From CAZWCE01 sp964632505 (GTDB lineage: Bacteria; Planctomycetota; Planctomycetia; Pirellulales; Thermoguttaceae): a stretch of 64,000 nt of DNA. Below the pieces are notes generated by a model. That model was not told where the DNA came from. It was given only the letters and a program-made list of their open reading frames with translations, and ran no database searches. Positions 1-8,479 of this stretch are shown piece after piece; position 1 is the first letter of the stretch, and every line of letters begins with the position of its first letter. Location of the stretch: positions 34,843-98,842 of the forward strand of contig CAZWCE010000014.1 of assembly GCA_964632505.1 (NCBI GenBank). Reading direction: 5' to 3'. The position numbers and the translations under genes were made by a program.

Positions 1-40
1 TCGTGGGACTTTCCCTCAACGAACACAAAGGAGTTCATGG

Positions 41-64
41 GGCCACTCCCTCGGGGAGGTGGCC
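41..64. terminator. Possible hairpin, perhaps terminator of an upstream gene
   Basis: The arms GGCCAC (41-46) and GTGGCC (59-64) are complementary, with an imperfect CCC/GGG extension inside, and are followed by ATGTTTTC. The T run is short, so this may be only a hairpin between an unseen upstream gene and the tRNA. Confidence 0.3.
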
Positions 65-80
65 ATGTTTTCAGATACTA

Positions 81-153
81 GGGCAGGTAGCTCAGTTGGT
101 AGAGCACGGGACTGAAAATCCCGGTGTCGCCGGTTCAATCCCGGCCCTGCCCA
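81..153 (+). tRNA. tRNA-Phe (anticodon GAA)
   Basis: The 73-nt sequence folds into a full cloverleaf. The acceptor stem is GGGCAGG (81-87) with CCTGCCC (146-152) and discriminator A at 153. The D arm is GCTC/GAGC, the anticodon stem CGGGA/TCCCG closes the loop CTGAAAA, and the T stem GCCGG/CCGGC closes the loop TTCAATC. The loop gives anticodon GAA, which reads UUC and UUU, so the tRNA carries phenylalanine. The 3' CCA is not encoded (the next bases are CTC), so it must be added by a nucleotidyltransferase. Confidence 0.96.
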
Positions 154-180
154 CTCTCGTATGCAAGTCGTAAATCGCTG

Positions 181-207
181 GCGACACAGTGGTTGCGGCT
201 TTTTTTC
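181..207 (+). terminator. Possible tRNA-Phe terminator
   Basis: GCGAC (181-185) can pair with GTTGC (192-196), including one G-T pair, and a run of eight T (200-207) follows shortly. The stem is short, but its place just after the tRNA and the T run fit an intrinsic terminator. Confidence 0.35.
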
Positions 208-322
208 TGGCGAGATTCACTCTTTCGGATCGGTCGATCATCAACCATCCCCCGGGTTCCATCTCCTATCGGGGTCCTTGATCGCAAATTGCGTCCCGAA
301 CCGCTTCTGTGGGAGTGCGGGC

Positions 323-1798
323 TCACTTCTCCGTTTCGCGAACGATGTATTGCTCCGGTAAAGTTTCATGACTCTCTGCGTACCATTTGCGCAATTGCTG
401 TCGATGACGACGTAGCGTGTCGAGCGAGTCCGGGGCGACGGCCAGATTGATCATCTCGCCGGGGTCGTTTTCCAGATCGACCAGCATCTCTCGCGGCTCA
501 CCGTTGCCATAAACCGAATATTTGTGACGGTCGGTCACCACGGTGCGGGAACCCTCGTTTTCGAATACCAGACACTCCCGCCAGGAATCCACCTCTTCGT
601 CGGGGACGACCCAAGCGCGGAAACTTCGCCCGTCGAGCGTTTCCGGGACCGGGATCCCGGCAAAGTCGCACAGCGTGGGGATCAAGTCCAATCCGGTGGA
701 GATCAGATGTTCATCATCCACTTTTCCTTGCAGAGTCACTCCGGATTGAGCGACGATCAACGGCACCCGGGAAGCCTCGTCGTAAGGCATCGATTTGTGT
801 TCCAGACGATGAGCCGCATCCAAGTCGCCATGGTCGCTGGTGAAGACCACGAGCGTATTCTCCTGTAGTCCGGAGTGTTCCAGCGCTCGAAGCAATCGTT
901 CGATATGAGCGTCGACCATCTCCGTCAGACGGGCATACGCCCAACGATGGAGTCGCCAATCCTCTTCATTCCAGTGGTTCTGGACGTACTCTCGAAAAGG
1001 TCGCCATGCCGAGGAACGTGCCGCAGAAGGCTCGTACTCGGGTATTTCGAAATTCGCCGGCAGTGGAGGGCATCGCTCCGCGAAGAATGATTCCCGCGAA
1101 ACGCCCTCGGGCAACTTCATCGCCTCGGCCAAGCATTCCCGTTCGAGTCGGCTGTGGGGATACATCAAGGGCTTTTCTTCCGCCCGTGTATAGGCATCGA
1201 TCGCCATGTAGCAGATATCATGGGGATTGATCAAGGAAGCGACCAGGAGAAACGGCTTTCGGTGTTCCTCTTCGAAAAAGCGTTCACAGGCATCGACCAG
1301 TCCGCCGCGTTCATTTTCACTGATCAGACGCTCGAATCCGTAGGCCGCGATTCCTTTCTCTCGCGTTCCCGGTAGATGAATCTTGCCGCTGTAGACGGTC
1401 TGGTAGCCACCCCGAAGAAAGAGGTTTCCCAACGCATGATCGAGGATCTCCGGAGGCACCGGATAGGAGGCCGGGCGATTGTGTTCCATTCCGATCCGGC
1501 TGGGCAACGTGCCGGTCATCATGCTGAAGCGCGAAGGCACGCAAACGGGATTGCCGCAATACGCTCGCTCGAATCGAACACCACGATCCGCCAGTCCATC
1601 GAGGCCCGGAGTGGACAGCCATCGGTTTCCCGCGCAGCTCATCATGTCGGCGTGTTGCTGATCGGTGATGATCAGAAGGATGTTCGGCCGCTCGTTCGCC
1701 GCGACCGATTCCGCGAAAACGAAGTTTTCCGCTGGAAAGACGAGCAGAAACACCGCCACCGGAAGACGCCACGAGCCTCGCATTGCGGACACCATCAT
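323..1798 (-). CDS. Exported sulfatase (type I, formylglycine)
   Basis: Arylsulfatase-family enzyme that hydrolyses sulfate esters, probably on polysaccharides outside the cytoplasm. The N-terminus has a signal peptide (hydrophobic stretch about residues 11-22, ending near FVFAES). The sulfatase fold starts at RPNILLIITDQQHADMM, where the D supplies metal ligands. The motif CVPSR, with the cysteine at about residue 86, is the site converted to formylglycine. Later HSRLERE and SDHGD fit the remaining active-site positions. The second of two adjacent ATG codons (1795) sits at better spacing from AGGAGG and may be the true start. The last residues lie only about 170 nt from the tRNA. The substrate cannot be told from sequence. 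An anaerobic or FGE-type maturase must act in trans; none is seen here. Confidence 0.92.
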   Translation of the reverse strand: MMVSAMRGSWRLPVAVFLLVFPAENFVFAESVAANERPNILLIITDQQHADMMSCAGNRWLSTPGLDGLADRGVRFERAYCGNPVCVPSRFSMMTGTLPSRIGMEHNRPASYPVPPEILDHALGNLFLRGGYQTVYSGKIHLPGTREKGIAAYGFERLISENERGGLVDACERFFEEEHRKPFLLVASLINPHDICYMAIDAYTRAEEKPLMYPHSRLERECLAEAMKLPEGVSRESFFAERCPPLPANFEIPEYEPSAARSSAWRPFREYVQNHWNEEDWRLHRWAYARLTEMVDAHIERLLRALEHSGLQENTLVVFTSDHGDLDAAHRLEHKSMPYDEASRVPLIVAQSGVTLQGKVDDEHLISTGLDLIPTLCDFAGIPVPETLDGRSFRAWVVPDEEVDSWRECLVFENEGSRTVVTDRHKYSVYGNGEPREMLVDLENDPGEMINLAVAPDSLDTLRRHRQQLRKWYAESHETLPEQYIVRETEK

Positions 1799-1867
1799 TG
1801 AACCTCCTCGGAAAATGAATCTCGGACGAAAATACTCTCTTCGAAGTGTGCGACAAGAATAATTGAA

Positions 1868-3013
1868 TCAAAGGGCATTCTTGTAGATTTGCATGAGATC
1901 CTGCTCGGTCGCCTGACGGGGATTCGTGAGACTGCAAGCGTCGACCATCGCGTTCTTCACCAGCACGGGGAAGTCCTTTTCCTCGACGCCGAGTAATTCG
2001 AATCCCGAGGGAATCCCGATATCAGAAGCCAATTTCTGGATCGCTTCCAGAGCCAACTCCGCCGCATCGCGGGGCGAAAGCCCCTCGACTTGCTCGCCCA
2101 TCGTTTCGGCGATATCGACGAATCGTTCGGGACACGCGATCAAATTGAACCTCTCAACATGGGGCAGTAAAATCGCATTGCAGACGCCGTGGGGCAAATC
2201 GTAATAGCCGCCCAACTGGTGTGCCATGGCGTGGACATACCCCAAGCTGGCATTGTTGAAGGCCATGCCGGCGAGGAATTCGGCGTAGGCCATGTTTTCG
2301 CGAGCTTCGGTATTGTCGCCACGGGCCACCGCGCTTCGAAGATGGTCGCTGATCAGCTCGATTGCCTTCAAAGCCGCAGCATCGGTGATCGGGGTCGCCA
2401 TCGTCGACACGTAGGCTTCCACGGCATGCGTCAAGGCGTCCATTCCGGTGGCGGCGGTGAGCGAGGGAGGCATGCTCATCATCATGTCGGGATCATTGAT
2501 CGCCACGCTGGGGGTGACCCGCCAGTCGACAATGGCCATTTTGACATGCCGATCGGTATCGGTGATGATTGTGAAACGGGTCATTTCGCTGCCCGTGCCG
2601 GCGGTCGTGTTCACCGCGATGAACGGCGGCATCGGTTTTTCCGACATGTCGAGCCCTTCAAAATCCTTAATCGAACCACCGTTGGAAACGACCAAACCAA
2701 TCCCCTTGGCGCAGTCGATGGGGCTGCCTCCCCCCACGGCGATGATGCAATCACACGACTCTTTTTTGTAAAGTTCTTCTCCCATTTCGACGTTTGCGAC
2801 GGTCGGATTCGGCCGGACCTGATCGAAAAGAACGGAGGTCACGCCATCTTGCTCCAATACACCGGTCACCTTATCGACCAGTCCCGCGGACTTCAGTGCC
2901 TGGTCGGTCACCACGAGTGCTTTGGAACCGCCGAGAGTCTTCGCCTGGTTTCCCACATCGGCGACAGCGCCGGAACCCATCAGATTGATCGTCGGCATGA
3001 AAAAACTGTACAT
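1868..3013 (-). CDS. Iron-containing alcohol dehydrogenase
   Basis: Group III NAD(P)-dependent alcohol dehydrogenase, 381 residues, the usual family length, related to FucO (lactaldehyde/1,2-propanediol) and Zymomonas AdhB types. The nucleotide-binding GGGSPID is at about 94-100. Metal ligands correspond to D192, H196, H261 and H275, seen in MDALTHAVE, GYVHAMAHQLGG and DLPHG, with H265 as the probable catalytic histidine. Such enzymes reduce small aldehydes or oxidise alcohols. In planctomycetes they often work in fucose/rhamnose or propanediol metabolism, but the substrate here is inferred only loosely. The gene sits alone between two sulfatases on the same strand, with about 70-80 nt gaps, so co-transcription is possible but not shown. 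The N-terminus shows no obvious microcompartment targeting helix. Confidence 0.93.
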   Translation of the reverse strand: MYSFFMPTINLMGSGAVADVGNQAKTLGGSKALVVTDQALKSAGLVDKVTGVLEQDGVTSVLFDQVRPNPTVANVEMGEELYKKESCDCIIAVGGGSPIDCAKGIGLVVSNGGSIKDFEGLDMSEKPMPPFIAVNTTAGTGSEMTRFTIITDTDRHVKMAIVDWRVTPSVAINDPDMMMSMPPSLTAATGMDALTHAVEAYVSTMATPITDAAALKAIELISDHLRSAVARGDNTEARENMAYAEFLAGMAFNNASLGYVHAMAHQLGGYYDLPHGVCNAILLPHVERFNLIACPERFVDIAETMGEQVEGLSPRDAAELALEAIQKLASDIGIPSGFELLGVEEKDFPVLVKNAMVDACSLTNPRQATEQDLMQIYKNAL

Positions 3014-3091
3014 AAAAGCATCCTTTTTTGTGCAAATTTTTGAAAAAAGATGATTCTTCGAATTCGAAACGAAACCGGGTCGAACGCTGGT

Positions 3092-4612
3092 TCATTTCTT
3101 TCCTTGGCTGCCGGCACGATACCAGTCGGGCGTGCCGAACCACTGGTGCATTTCTTCTTCGAACGGCTCGACCACCTCTTTCGGCTCCGGGAGGTGTCCC
3201 AAATCGCCCGTTTCGACCATCCACGTATCGAGCGCGGCACGAAGTCGGAGCAGCGCGTCGCGATGGTCCGGCTGGTCCGAAGCCGCGAGATTGCGAATCT
3301 CGTGCGGATCGACTTGGGTATCGAAAAGTTGTTCCGGCGGAAACGGCTTCATCAGATCGTTCGCGGGGCCTTCGAGTTTGCCTTGCGCATGGAGCTTGCG
3401 CATCAGCGGTTTGACCAGAAAACACTTTTCTTTATAACGGTTGAGCGTCGGAAAACCGGCGCCGGGGGTGAAGTTCCGAATGTAATGGTAACGACCGTCG
3501 TAGACCGAACGCTGCCGGACGACGGTCTCGTCGATGCGGTCGCGGGCGCTGAACGCATAAGTGCGGGGAGGATCGGCCTTCTCGCCCAAAAACACGCGAC
3601 TCTGCATGAGCCGGGGACGATCGACGCCGGCCATCCAGAGGGTGGTGGCGGTGATATCCAAAAGGCTGATCACCTCATGATTTTCGGTACCGGGCTGATA
3701 CTGCGGCGGCGGGGGAAAATTCTTCGGCCAATGTAGGATCATCGGGACATGAAGTCCGGAATTCCAGCACCAGTGGATTCCCCTCGCCTCCAGGCGGCCG
3801 TTGTCGCCGAAGAAGAGAATAATCGTGTCGTCGGCGAGTCCCTCTTTTTGGAGTTGATCGAGTATCCAGCCGATGCGAACATCCATCCCGGAGATCGAGT
3901 TGAGATACCGGGCCCATTCCTCGCGGACGATTGGATGATCGGGATAATAAGGCGGTGGAGTCACATTCTCGGCCGTGGCCACTTGTGGATGCCACTGTTC
4001 GCCGACCCACGTGACGCGTTCCTTTTCGGCCGACTTGCGATCGTAGATATCGTATTCCGCTTCCGGAGTGTTGATCTGAGCGAAAAACGGCTGGTTTGAT
4101 TTCAGGTCGGACCAATCGTTCGATTGATAGATGGCCCCTTCGTTGACGAAGTTCAAATCGAGTTTGCCCGTGCCGATCTCTCGATCGCCGATGTGCGTGG
4201 GATTGGCGGTGAAGTAACCGGCGTCCTGCAGCCGATGGGTGATGGGACGAACACCCGGTGGAAGGCGGAAATCATCCTCACGATGCGACCGCATATGGTG
4301 GGTATCGGTCGTCGTCTGGTACATGCCGGTCATGAACGCCGAACGACTGGGCGCGCAAACGGGCGAAGTGGCGAATACATGGTGATAAGTGACCCCTCGC
4401 TTGGCGAGCCCGTCGAGATGGGGCGTCTTCACGTTCTCGGCGCCGTAGCATTGCAGATCCAAGCAGAGATTTTCTCCGACGATCCAAAGGATGTTCGGCC
4501 GCTTGTTCAGGGGAGTTCCTTCGTCGGCGTTTGCAGCGAAGGTCGAGCCGAAGACCAAAAGGATCAGTCCTAGATAAACCGATAGGCAGCGGCCAGCCAT
4601 TGGAATTCCCAT
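3092..4612 (-). CDS. Exported sulfatase (type I, formylglycine)
   Basis: Second sulfatase, about 506 residues from the chosen ATG at 4612, which follows AAAGGA at good spacing; an upstream ATG at 4639 would add nine residues. A signal peptide ends near the NADEG residues. RPNILWIVGENLCLDL gives the metal-binding start of the fold, CAPSRS the formylglycine cysteine (about residue 86), and FFGDNG the later active-site Asp/Asn pair. The catalytic start carries GEN rather than the DDQ/DQQ seen in the neighbouring sulfatases, so it belongs to a different subfamily; the cleft probably fits another sulfated sugar. It is upstream of the iron alcohol dehydrogenase on the same strand. Confidence 0.91.
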   Translation of the reverse strand: MGIPMAGRCLSVYLGLILLVFGSTFAANADEGTPLNKRPNILWIVGENLCLDLQCYGAENVKTPHLDGLAKRGVTYHHVFATSPVCAPSRSAFMTGMYQTTTDTHHMRSHREDDFRLPPGVRPITHRLQDAGYFTANPTHIGDREIGTGKLDLNFVNEGAIYQSNDWSDLKSNQPFFAQINTPEAEYDIYDRKSAEKERVTWVGEQWHPQVATAENVTPPPYYPDHPIVREEWARYLNSISGMDVRIGWILDQLQKEGLADDTIILFFGDNGRLEARGIHWCWNSGLHVPMILHWPKNFPPPPQYQPGTENHEVISLLDITATTLWMAGVDRPRLMQSRVFLGEKADPPRTYAFSARDRIDETVVRQRSVYDGRYHYIRNFTPGAGFPTLNRYKEKCFLVKPLMRKLHAQGKLEGPANDLMKPFPPEQLFDTQVDPHEIRNLAASDQPDHRDALLRLRAALDTWMVETGDLGHLPEPKEVVEPFEEEMHQWFGTPDWYRAGSQGKK

Positions 4613-4785
4613 GAGCAATCCTTTCTCGAAAAACAACATCTCTTTGCCGATCGGACCGTTCGCAGAACACAGTATAAAGGAAAACGAGACCTCCCGCCAG
4701 TGTGGACCAAAAAGAAAGGCACGGGACCATCCACATGGAGAGTCGCGTGCCTTGGAGCAAAGCTGGGAATGTCATCGAGGGAGGG

Positions 4786-6150
4786 TCAATACTCCCGATC
4801 TTTTTTGATTCCCGGTTGCGGACAGGAATACGTTCCGTCGTCCCGAGGAGTGAGCGGTGCGGGGGAGTCCATATCGACGAAGTCCTTCACTCCGGGGGCG
4901 AATTCATGAGAGCATTCCATCATTTGATCGAATGTGATGATCTGGCCGGTGTGGGCCGCCATGCGTCCCATGCAGCTCACCAGGCTCGCGATGCTGCCGC
5001 GCTCCACCTCATTGAAGGGTTCATCCTCGCGGATGGCCGCGACCAGGTCTTCCCATTCCATATCGTAAGGATTCGGTTCCGGTTGCGGGAACGCCCAGAT
5101 CCGTTTCTCGGCATCGAGATCTTGCCCTTTGAATGTCGCGACTTTGCCGGGATGGTGGCCCGCGGCGGAGATGATCGCCGAGCCTTTCGTTCCGTGAGCG
5201 ATGCTGGAGAAGTTCGACACGCAGCCGGGGATATTGCGACCGTAATAATAAAGCTTGGTCCCGTCGGGATAGAGGTATTCGACGGAATAGTTGTCGAAAT
5301 TCTGGTCGACGGTGCCTTCGCGATAATGTCTTCCGCCGTTGGCCTGCGCCTCGACGGGCCATGCGTCCTTCATCCAGGAGCACTCATCGATCTGATGGAT
5401 GTAGAAATCGCTGTAGCAACCGCCACTGGCCCACAGAAAACCGTGGAAATTGCGAATCTGGTAAGCCAGTTCGGGGAGTTTGCCGTTGTTCGGCTTCTTT
5501 CCCGGCCAGCCGCCCATGCGATAGGCCCGGAGCGCCCGGATGCCGCCGATCTCGCCGTCGCGGATACGATCGTACAGCTCTCGGCGTCCGCGGCAGTGAC
5601 GGACCATCAGTCCGACCCCGACCTTGAGATTCTTCTCTTTCGCCTTCTTATCCAACTCGAGCATCCGCCGCGTGGTCGGGCCGTCGACGGTGACCGGCTT
5701 TTCCATGAACATGTTCAGATTTCGCTTGATCGCTTCCTCGAAGTGGACCCAGCGGAAAGCCGGCGGAGTCGCAAAAATGGCGACATCGCCTTCGCCTAGG
5801 CATTCCATCGCCTTTTTGTAGGCATCGAACCCAAGGAAGAGTCGTTCGTCGGGCACGTCGACCTTATCGCCGAAACGGTCCTTTAGCATCTTCTGGCGGG
5901 GCTTCAGGCGATCTTCGAACACATCGGCCATGGCGACCAGTTTCGTTGGGCCGTTCTTCACTTTCAGGGCGTTGATGGCTGCGCCGGTGCCGCGTCCGCC
6001 GCAACCGATCAGAGCCACTTTGATCTCGTTCTTCTCGCCGGCATGCACTCGCGGCGTGGCGGTGGCCGCCAACGTCGTGGCGGTGGCGATCGCGCCCGCC
6101 TTCTGAAGGAAGTCACGTCGAGATGTTTTCTTTATGTTTTCTTTTGGCAT
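4786..6150 (-). CDS. Tat-exported Gfo/Idh/MocA oxidoreductase
   Basis: NAD(P)-dependent sugar or sugar-acid oxidoreductase of the Gfo/Idh/MocA family, 454 residues. The start at 6150 is chosen because AAAGG lies 7 nt upstream and because it places the twin-arginine motif SRRDFLQ at residues 10-16, followed by an Ala/Thr-rich hydrophobic stretch ending near RVHAG. The nucleotide-binding KVALIGCGGRGTGAA follows directly, and EKPVT is the family's conserved lysine-proline segment. Many exported paralogs of this type occur in planctomycetes and act on carbohydrate breakdown products in the periplasm, with tightly bound cofactor. An in-frame reading to 6264 has no ribosome site and would bury the Tat motif, so it is rejected. 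Confidence 0.93.
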   Translation of the reverse strand: MPKENIKKTSRRDFLQKAGAIATATTLAATATPRVHAGEKNEIKVALIGCGGRGTGAAINALKVKNGPTKLVAMADVFEDRLKPRQKMLKDRFGDKVDVPDERLFLGFDAYKKAMECLGEGDVAIFATPPAFRWVHFEEAIKRNLNMFMEKPVTVDGPTTRRMLELDKKAKEKNLKVGVGLMVRHCRGRRELYDRIRDGEIGGIRALRAYRMGGWPGKKPNNGKLPELAYQIRNFHGFLWASGGCYSDFYIHQIDECSWMKDAWPVEAQANGGRHYREGTVDQNFDNYSVEYLYPDGTKLYYYGRNIPGCVSNFSSIAHGTKGSAIISAAGHHPGKVATFKGQDLDAEKRIWAFPQPEPNPYDMEWEDLVAAIREDEPFNEVERGSIASLVSCMGRMAAHTGQIITFDQMMECSHEFAPGVKDFVDMDSPAPLTPRDDGTYSCPQPGIKKDREY

Positions 6151-6397
6151 GACAGACCTTTCTTGATCTCGCTCATTCGATCGGTGAATGTGAAAAATGA
6201 AAAGAGATTCGACGAGCCCTGTCCTGCAAAAGAGAACGTGAACCTCTTCTTCCATTTTAACCACTGCAAGAGGGTGCTGTCGAACAAGAAAACGGTGATT
6301 TCGAATTTTTTCACCGAAGCGAATGATTCAAGGCCGCATCATTCGCGGTCCCTTGGCACCGGCGTGGCCGCGCGGAGATGCGGAGCAGGAGTCGACG

Positions 6398-8479
6398 TTA
6401 CTTTTCGACCGAAGCGTCGTAGGTGACCCGGCCGTTGCAAATCGTCATGCGAATCGCGACATCGGAATCGGCTTGTTGCAAATCACGAACCTCGCCGGCC
6501 AGGATCACCAAATCGGCCAGCATGCCCGGGGCGATTTTCCCCTTGATTTTGCGGGAGTACTCGGTAGACGCGGGGGCTTCGGTATAGGCGGCGAGTGCCT
6601 CGGTGAGGTTCAGGCTCTGATCGGTCGCCCCTTCATACCAGGGCGTTCTCGACACGGCGTGGCGAATCCCCCGGCGTACATCGCATGAGACGATCGGCCA
6701 ATCGCTTCCAAACACCAGCACCGCGCCCGAGTCGAGGGCTTGCTTCCAGGGAAATGCCGTGTTCCATTTTTCTTTGGGGACTTTCTTGTGCCAGAGCGTC
6801 ACCGGGGGACGTTCGTGCAAAGGTTGCATGGAGCCGACGACATTCTGCTTTCCGATCCTCGGGAGATCTTCGTGACGACACGTTTCGATGTGCTCGATCC
6901 GGTGGGGGATGACGTGTCCACGTTGCCGGTCGAGTTCCCGGTTCTTTTCTCTCGCGCAAGAGATGGCGTCGAGCATCGATTTTACCGAGGCATCGCCGAT
7001 GCAGTGGGCCGCCACCTGCATGCCCAGTTTGTCGGCCAGTTCGACGAGGGCGTTGAGTTCGGCCTGCTTGAATTCCGGGATGCCTCGGACGGGCGATTCA
7101 TCGCAACGGTACGCGGTCTCTTTCTCCATCACGCCGTCCATGAAGATTTTCACCGTATCGAGGCGGATCTTCGAAAGCTCGCCGAGGTGCTCCGGCATGT
7201 CGTCGGCGCGATGGGGATTCTCCCGATCCAAATGCGGTTGGACATGCCGCCCACGGATATTGGTCTGAAGGTGATGGAACGCCTTTTTGATTTTTTCAAT
7301 ATGAGGATGATCCTCCTCGGCCCCGCTTTTTCGCGATTCTTTCTCGACATGCCCGTGTCTTGCCTTGCTGGTCTCCTTCATCAAGTCGAGGAGTTCCTCG
7401 TGCAACGCTTCGGCGGAGATCTCGCCGGCGCGTGCCCTGGCAAGCGCTTCGCGGGCCAGATAGGCTTGGTAAACATCCTCGAGCATTTGTTGATCGGCGA
7501 TGGTGGAAAAAGAGGTGCTGATGCGAATCGGCAAGTCGCCGCGCTGGTCGAGTTCCAACATGAGTAGCAGAAATGAGAGATCTTCCGACGGTTGGCCCAA
7601 CCCCATGCGGTGGACGCTGGTGATCCCATGCCCGGCCAGTTCGAGGCAGACATCGCGCAAGTCGTCCAATTGGCGGTCCACTGGGCGAGGAAAGCGTGCT
7701 CGTACCGGACTGGTGAGCAACGAGCCGACCTCGGGTTCGCGGAACTCGCCGCTGGGAATCTGATCGGGGCCGAGGAGAATCTTGTCCTCGAGTTCCAACT
7801 GCTCGATCACATGAGGATAAGGAGGCATGGGATGGAGCAGCTCCGCCGTTTCCAACGCCTTCGTGTTCGCCCAGACGGTGTGCATGTCGTGCGCGAAAAC
7901 GATCAGTGGTTTGTCGGCGACGATCTCGTCGAGCTGGTGGCGGCCGTCTTCGGGGGAGAGAATCGGAGGGTCGTAGTAATGCAATCCGAAAACGTAAAGG
8001 ACCGACGCCTCGCCATTATCTTGCGCGAATGCTTTCACCACGCTTCGAAAATGCTCGAAATCCTCGACCTTTTCCACATCGCAGGCGTAGAGCTTCTCCA
8101 TGGCCACCGCCAAATGGAGATGCGAATCGGTGTATCCGGGCAGGACCGAATTGCCCTCGGCGTCGATGAGTTTCGTCTTCTCCGTAATGAACGGTTCGAT
8201 CTCTTCGGCACTTCCCACGTGCGTGATGACGTTCTTGCAAACGGCAACATCGCGCAGCGGCACTGCCGGATTGTCGGGATCGAACAGCCGCGCATTTCTA
8301 ATCACCATATCTGCTTTGGAGTCGGGTTCGAAAGGGACCGGCGGTTCCAGCAGATTTCGGGTGTTCGACTCGTAGGAATCGACCGAAAGTTTCTCCTCGG
8401 GGGTTTTGAGCAGTTCGGGGAAACCTCTGGCGATTCTCCCGTGAAGCACCATTTCCGATCGTTTGGGGCAATCCATCAT
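6398..8479 (-). CDS. Amidohydrolase family protein (YtcJ-like)
   Basis: Metal-dependent hydrolase of the amidohydrolase superfamily, about 693 residues. The small beta-sandwich comes first (MVIRNARLFDPDNP), then GYTDSHLHLA with the HxH metal ligands, the barrel histidines in AAHCIGDAS and HRIEHIE, and the catalytic Asp in GSDWPI. The C-terminus returns to the sandwich (IKGKIAPGMLADLVIL). The ATG at 8479 forms ATGA with the sulfatase stop codon (8476-8478), so translation is probably coupled to that gene. A longer open frame to 8686 lies inside the sulfatase and is a shadow. A charged, helix-rich insertion around residues 390-450 is longer than in typical relatives. The substrate is unknown; family members act on N-substituted formamides and related C-N bonds. 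Confidence 0.9.
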   Translation of the reverse strand: MMDCPKRSEMVLHGRIARGFPELLKTPEEKLSVDSYESNTRNLLEPPVPFEPDSKADMVIRNARLFDPDNPAVPLRDVAVCKNVITHVGSAEEIEPFITEKTKLIDAEGNSVLPGYTDSHLHLAVAMEKLYACDVEKVEDFEHFRSVVKAFAQDNGEASVLYVFGLHYYDPPILSPEDGRHQLDEIVADKPLIVFAHDMHTVWANTKALETAELLHPMPPYPHVIEQLELEDKILLGPDQIPSGEFREPEVGSLLTSPVRARFPRPVDRQLDDLRDVCLELAGHGITSVHRMGLGQPSEDLSFLLLMLELDQRGDLPIRISTSFSTIADQQMLEDVYQAYLAREALARARAGEISAEALHEELLDLMKETSKARHGHVEKESRKSGAEEDHPHIEKIKKAFHHLQTNIRGRHVQPHLDRENPHRADDMPEHLGELSKIRLDTVKIFMDGVMEKETAYRCDESPVRGIPEFKQAELNALVELADKLGMQVAAHCIGDASVKSMLDAISCAREKNRELDRQRGHVIPHRIEHIETCRHEDLPRIGKQNVVGSMQPLHERPPVTLWHKKVPKEKWNTAFPWKQALDSGAVLVFGSDWPIVSCDVRRGIRHAVSRTPWYEGATDQSLNLTEALAAYTEAPASTEYSRKIKGKIAPGMLADLVILAGEVRDLQQADSDVAIRMTICNGRVTYDASVEK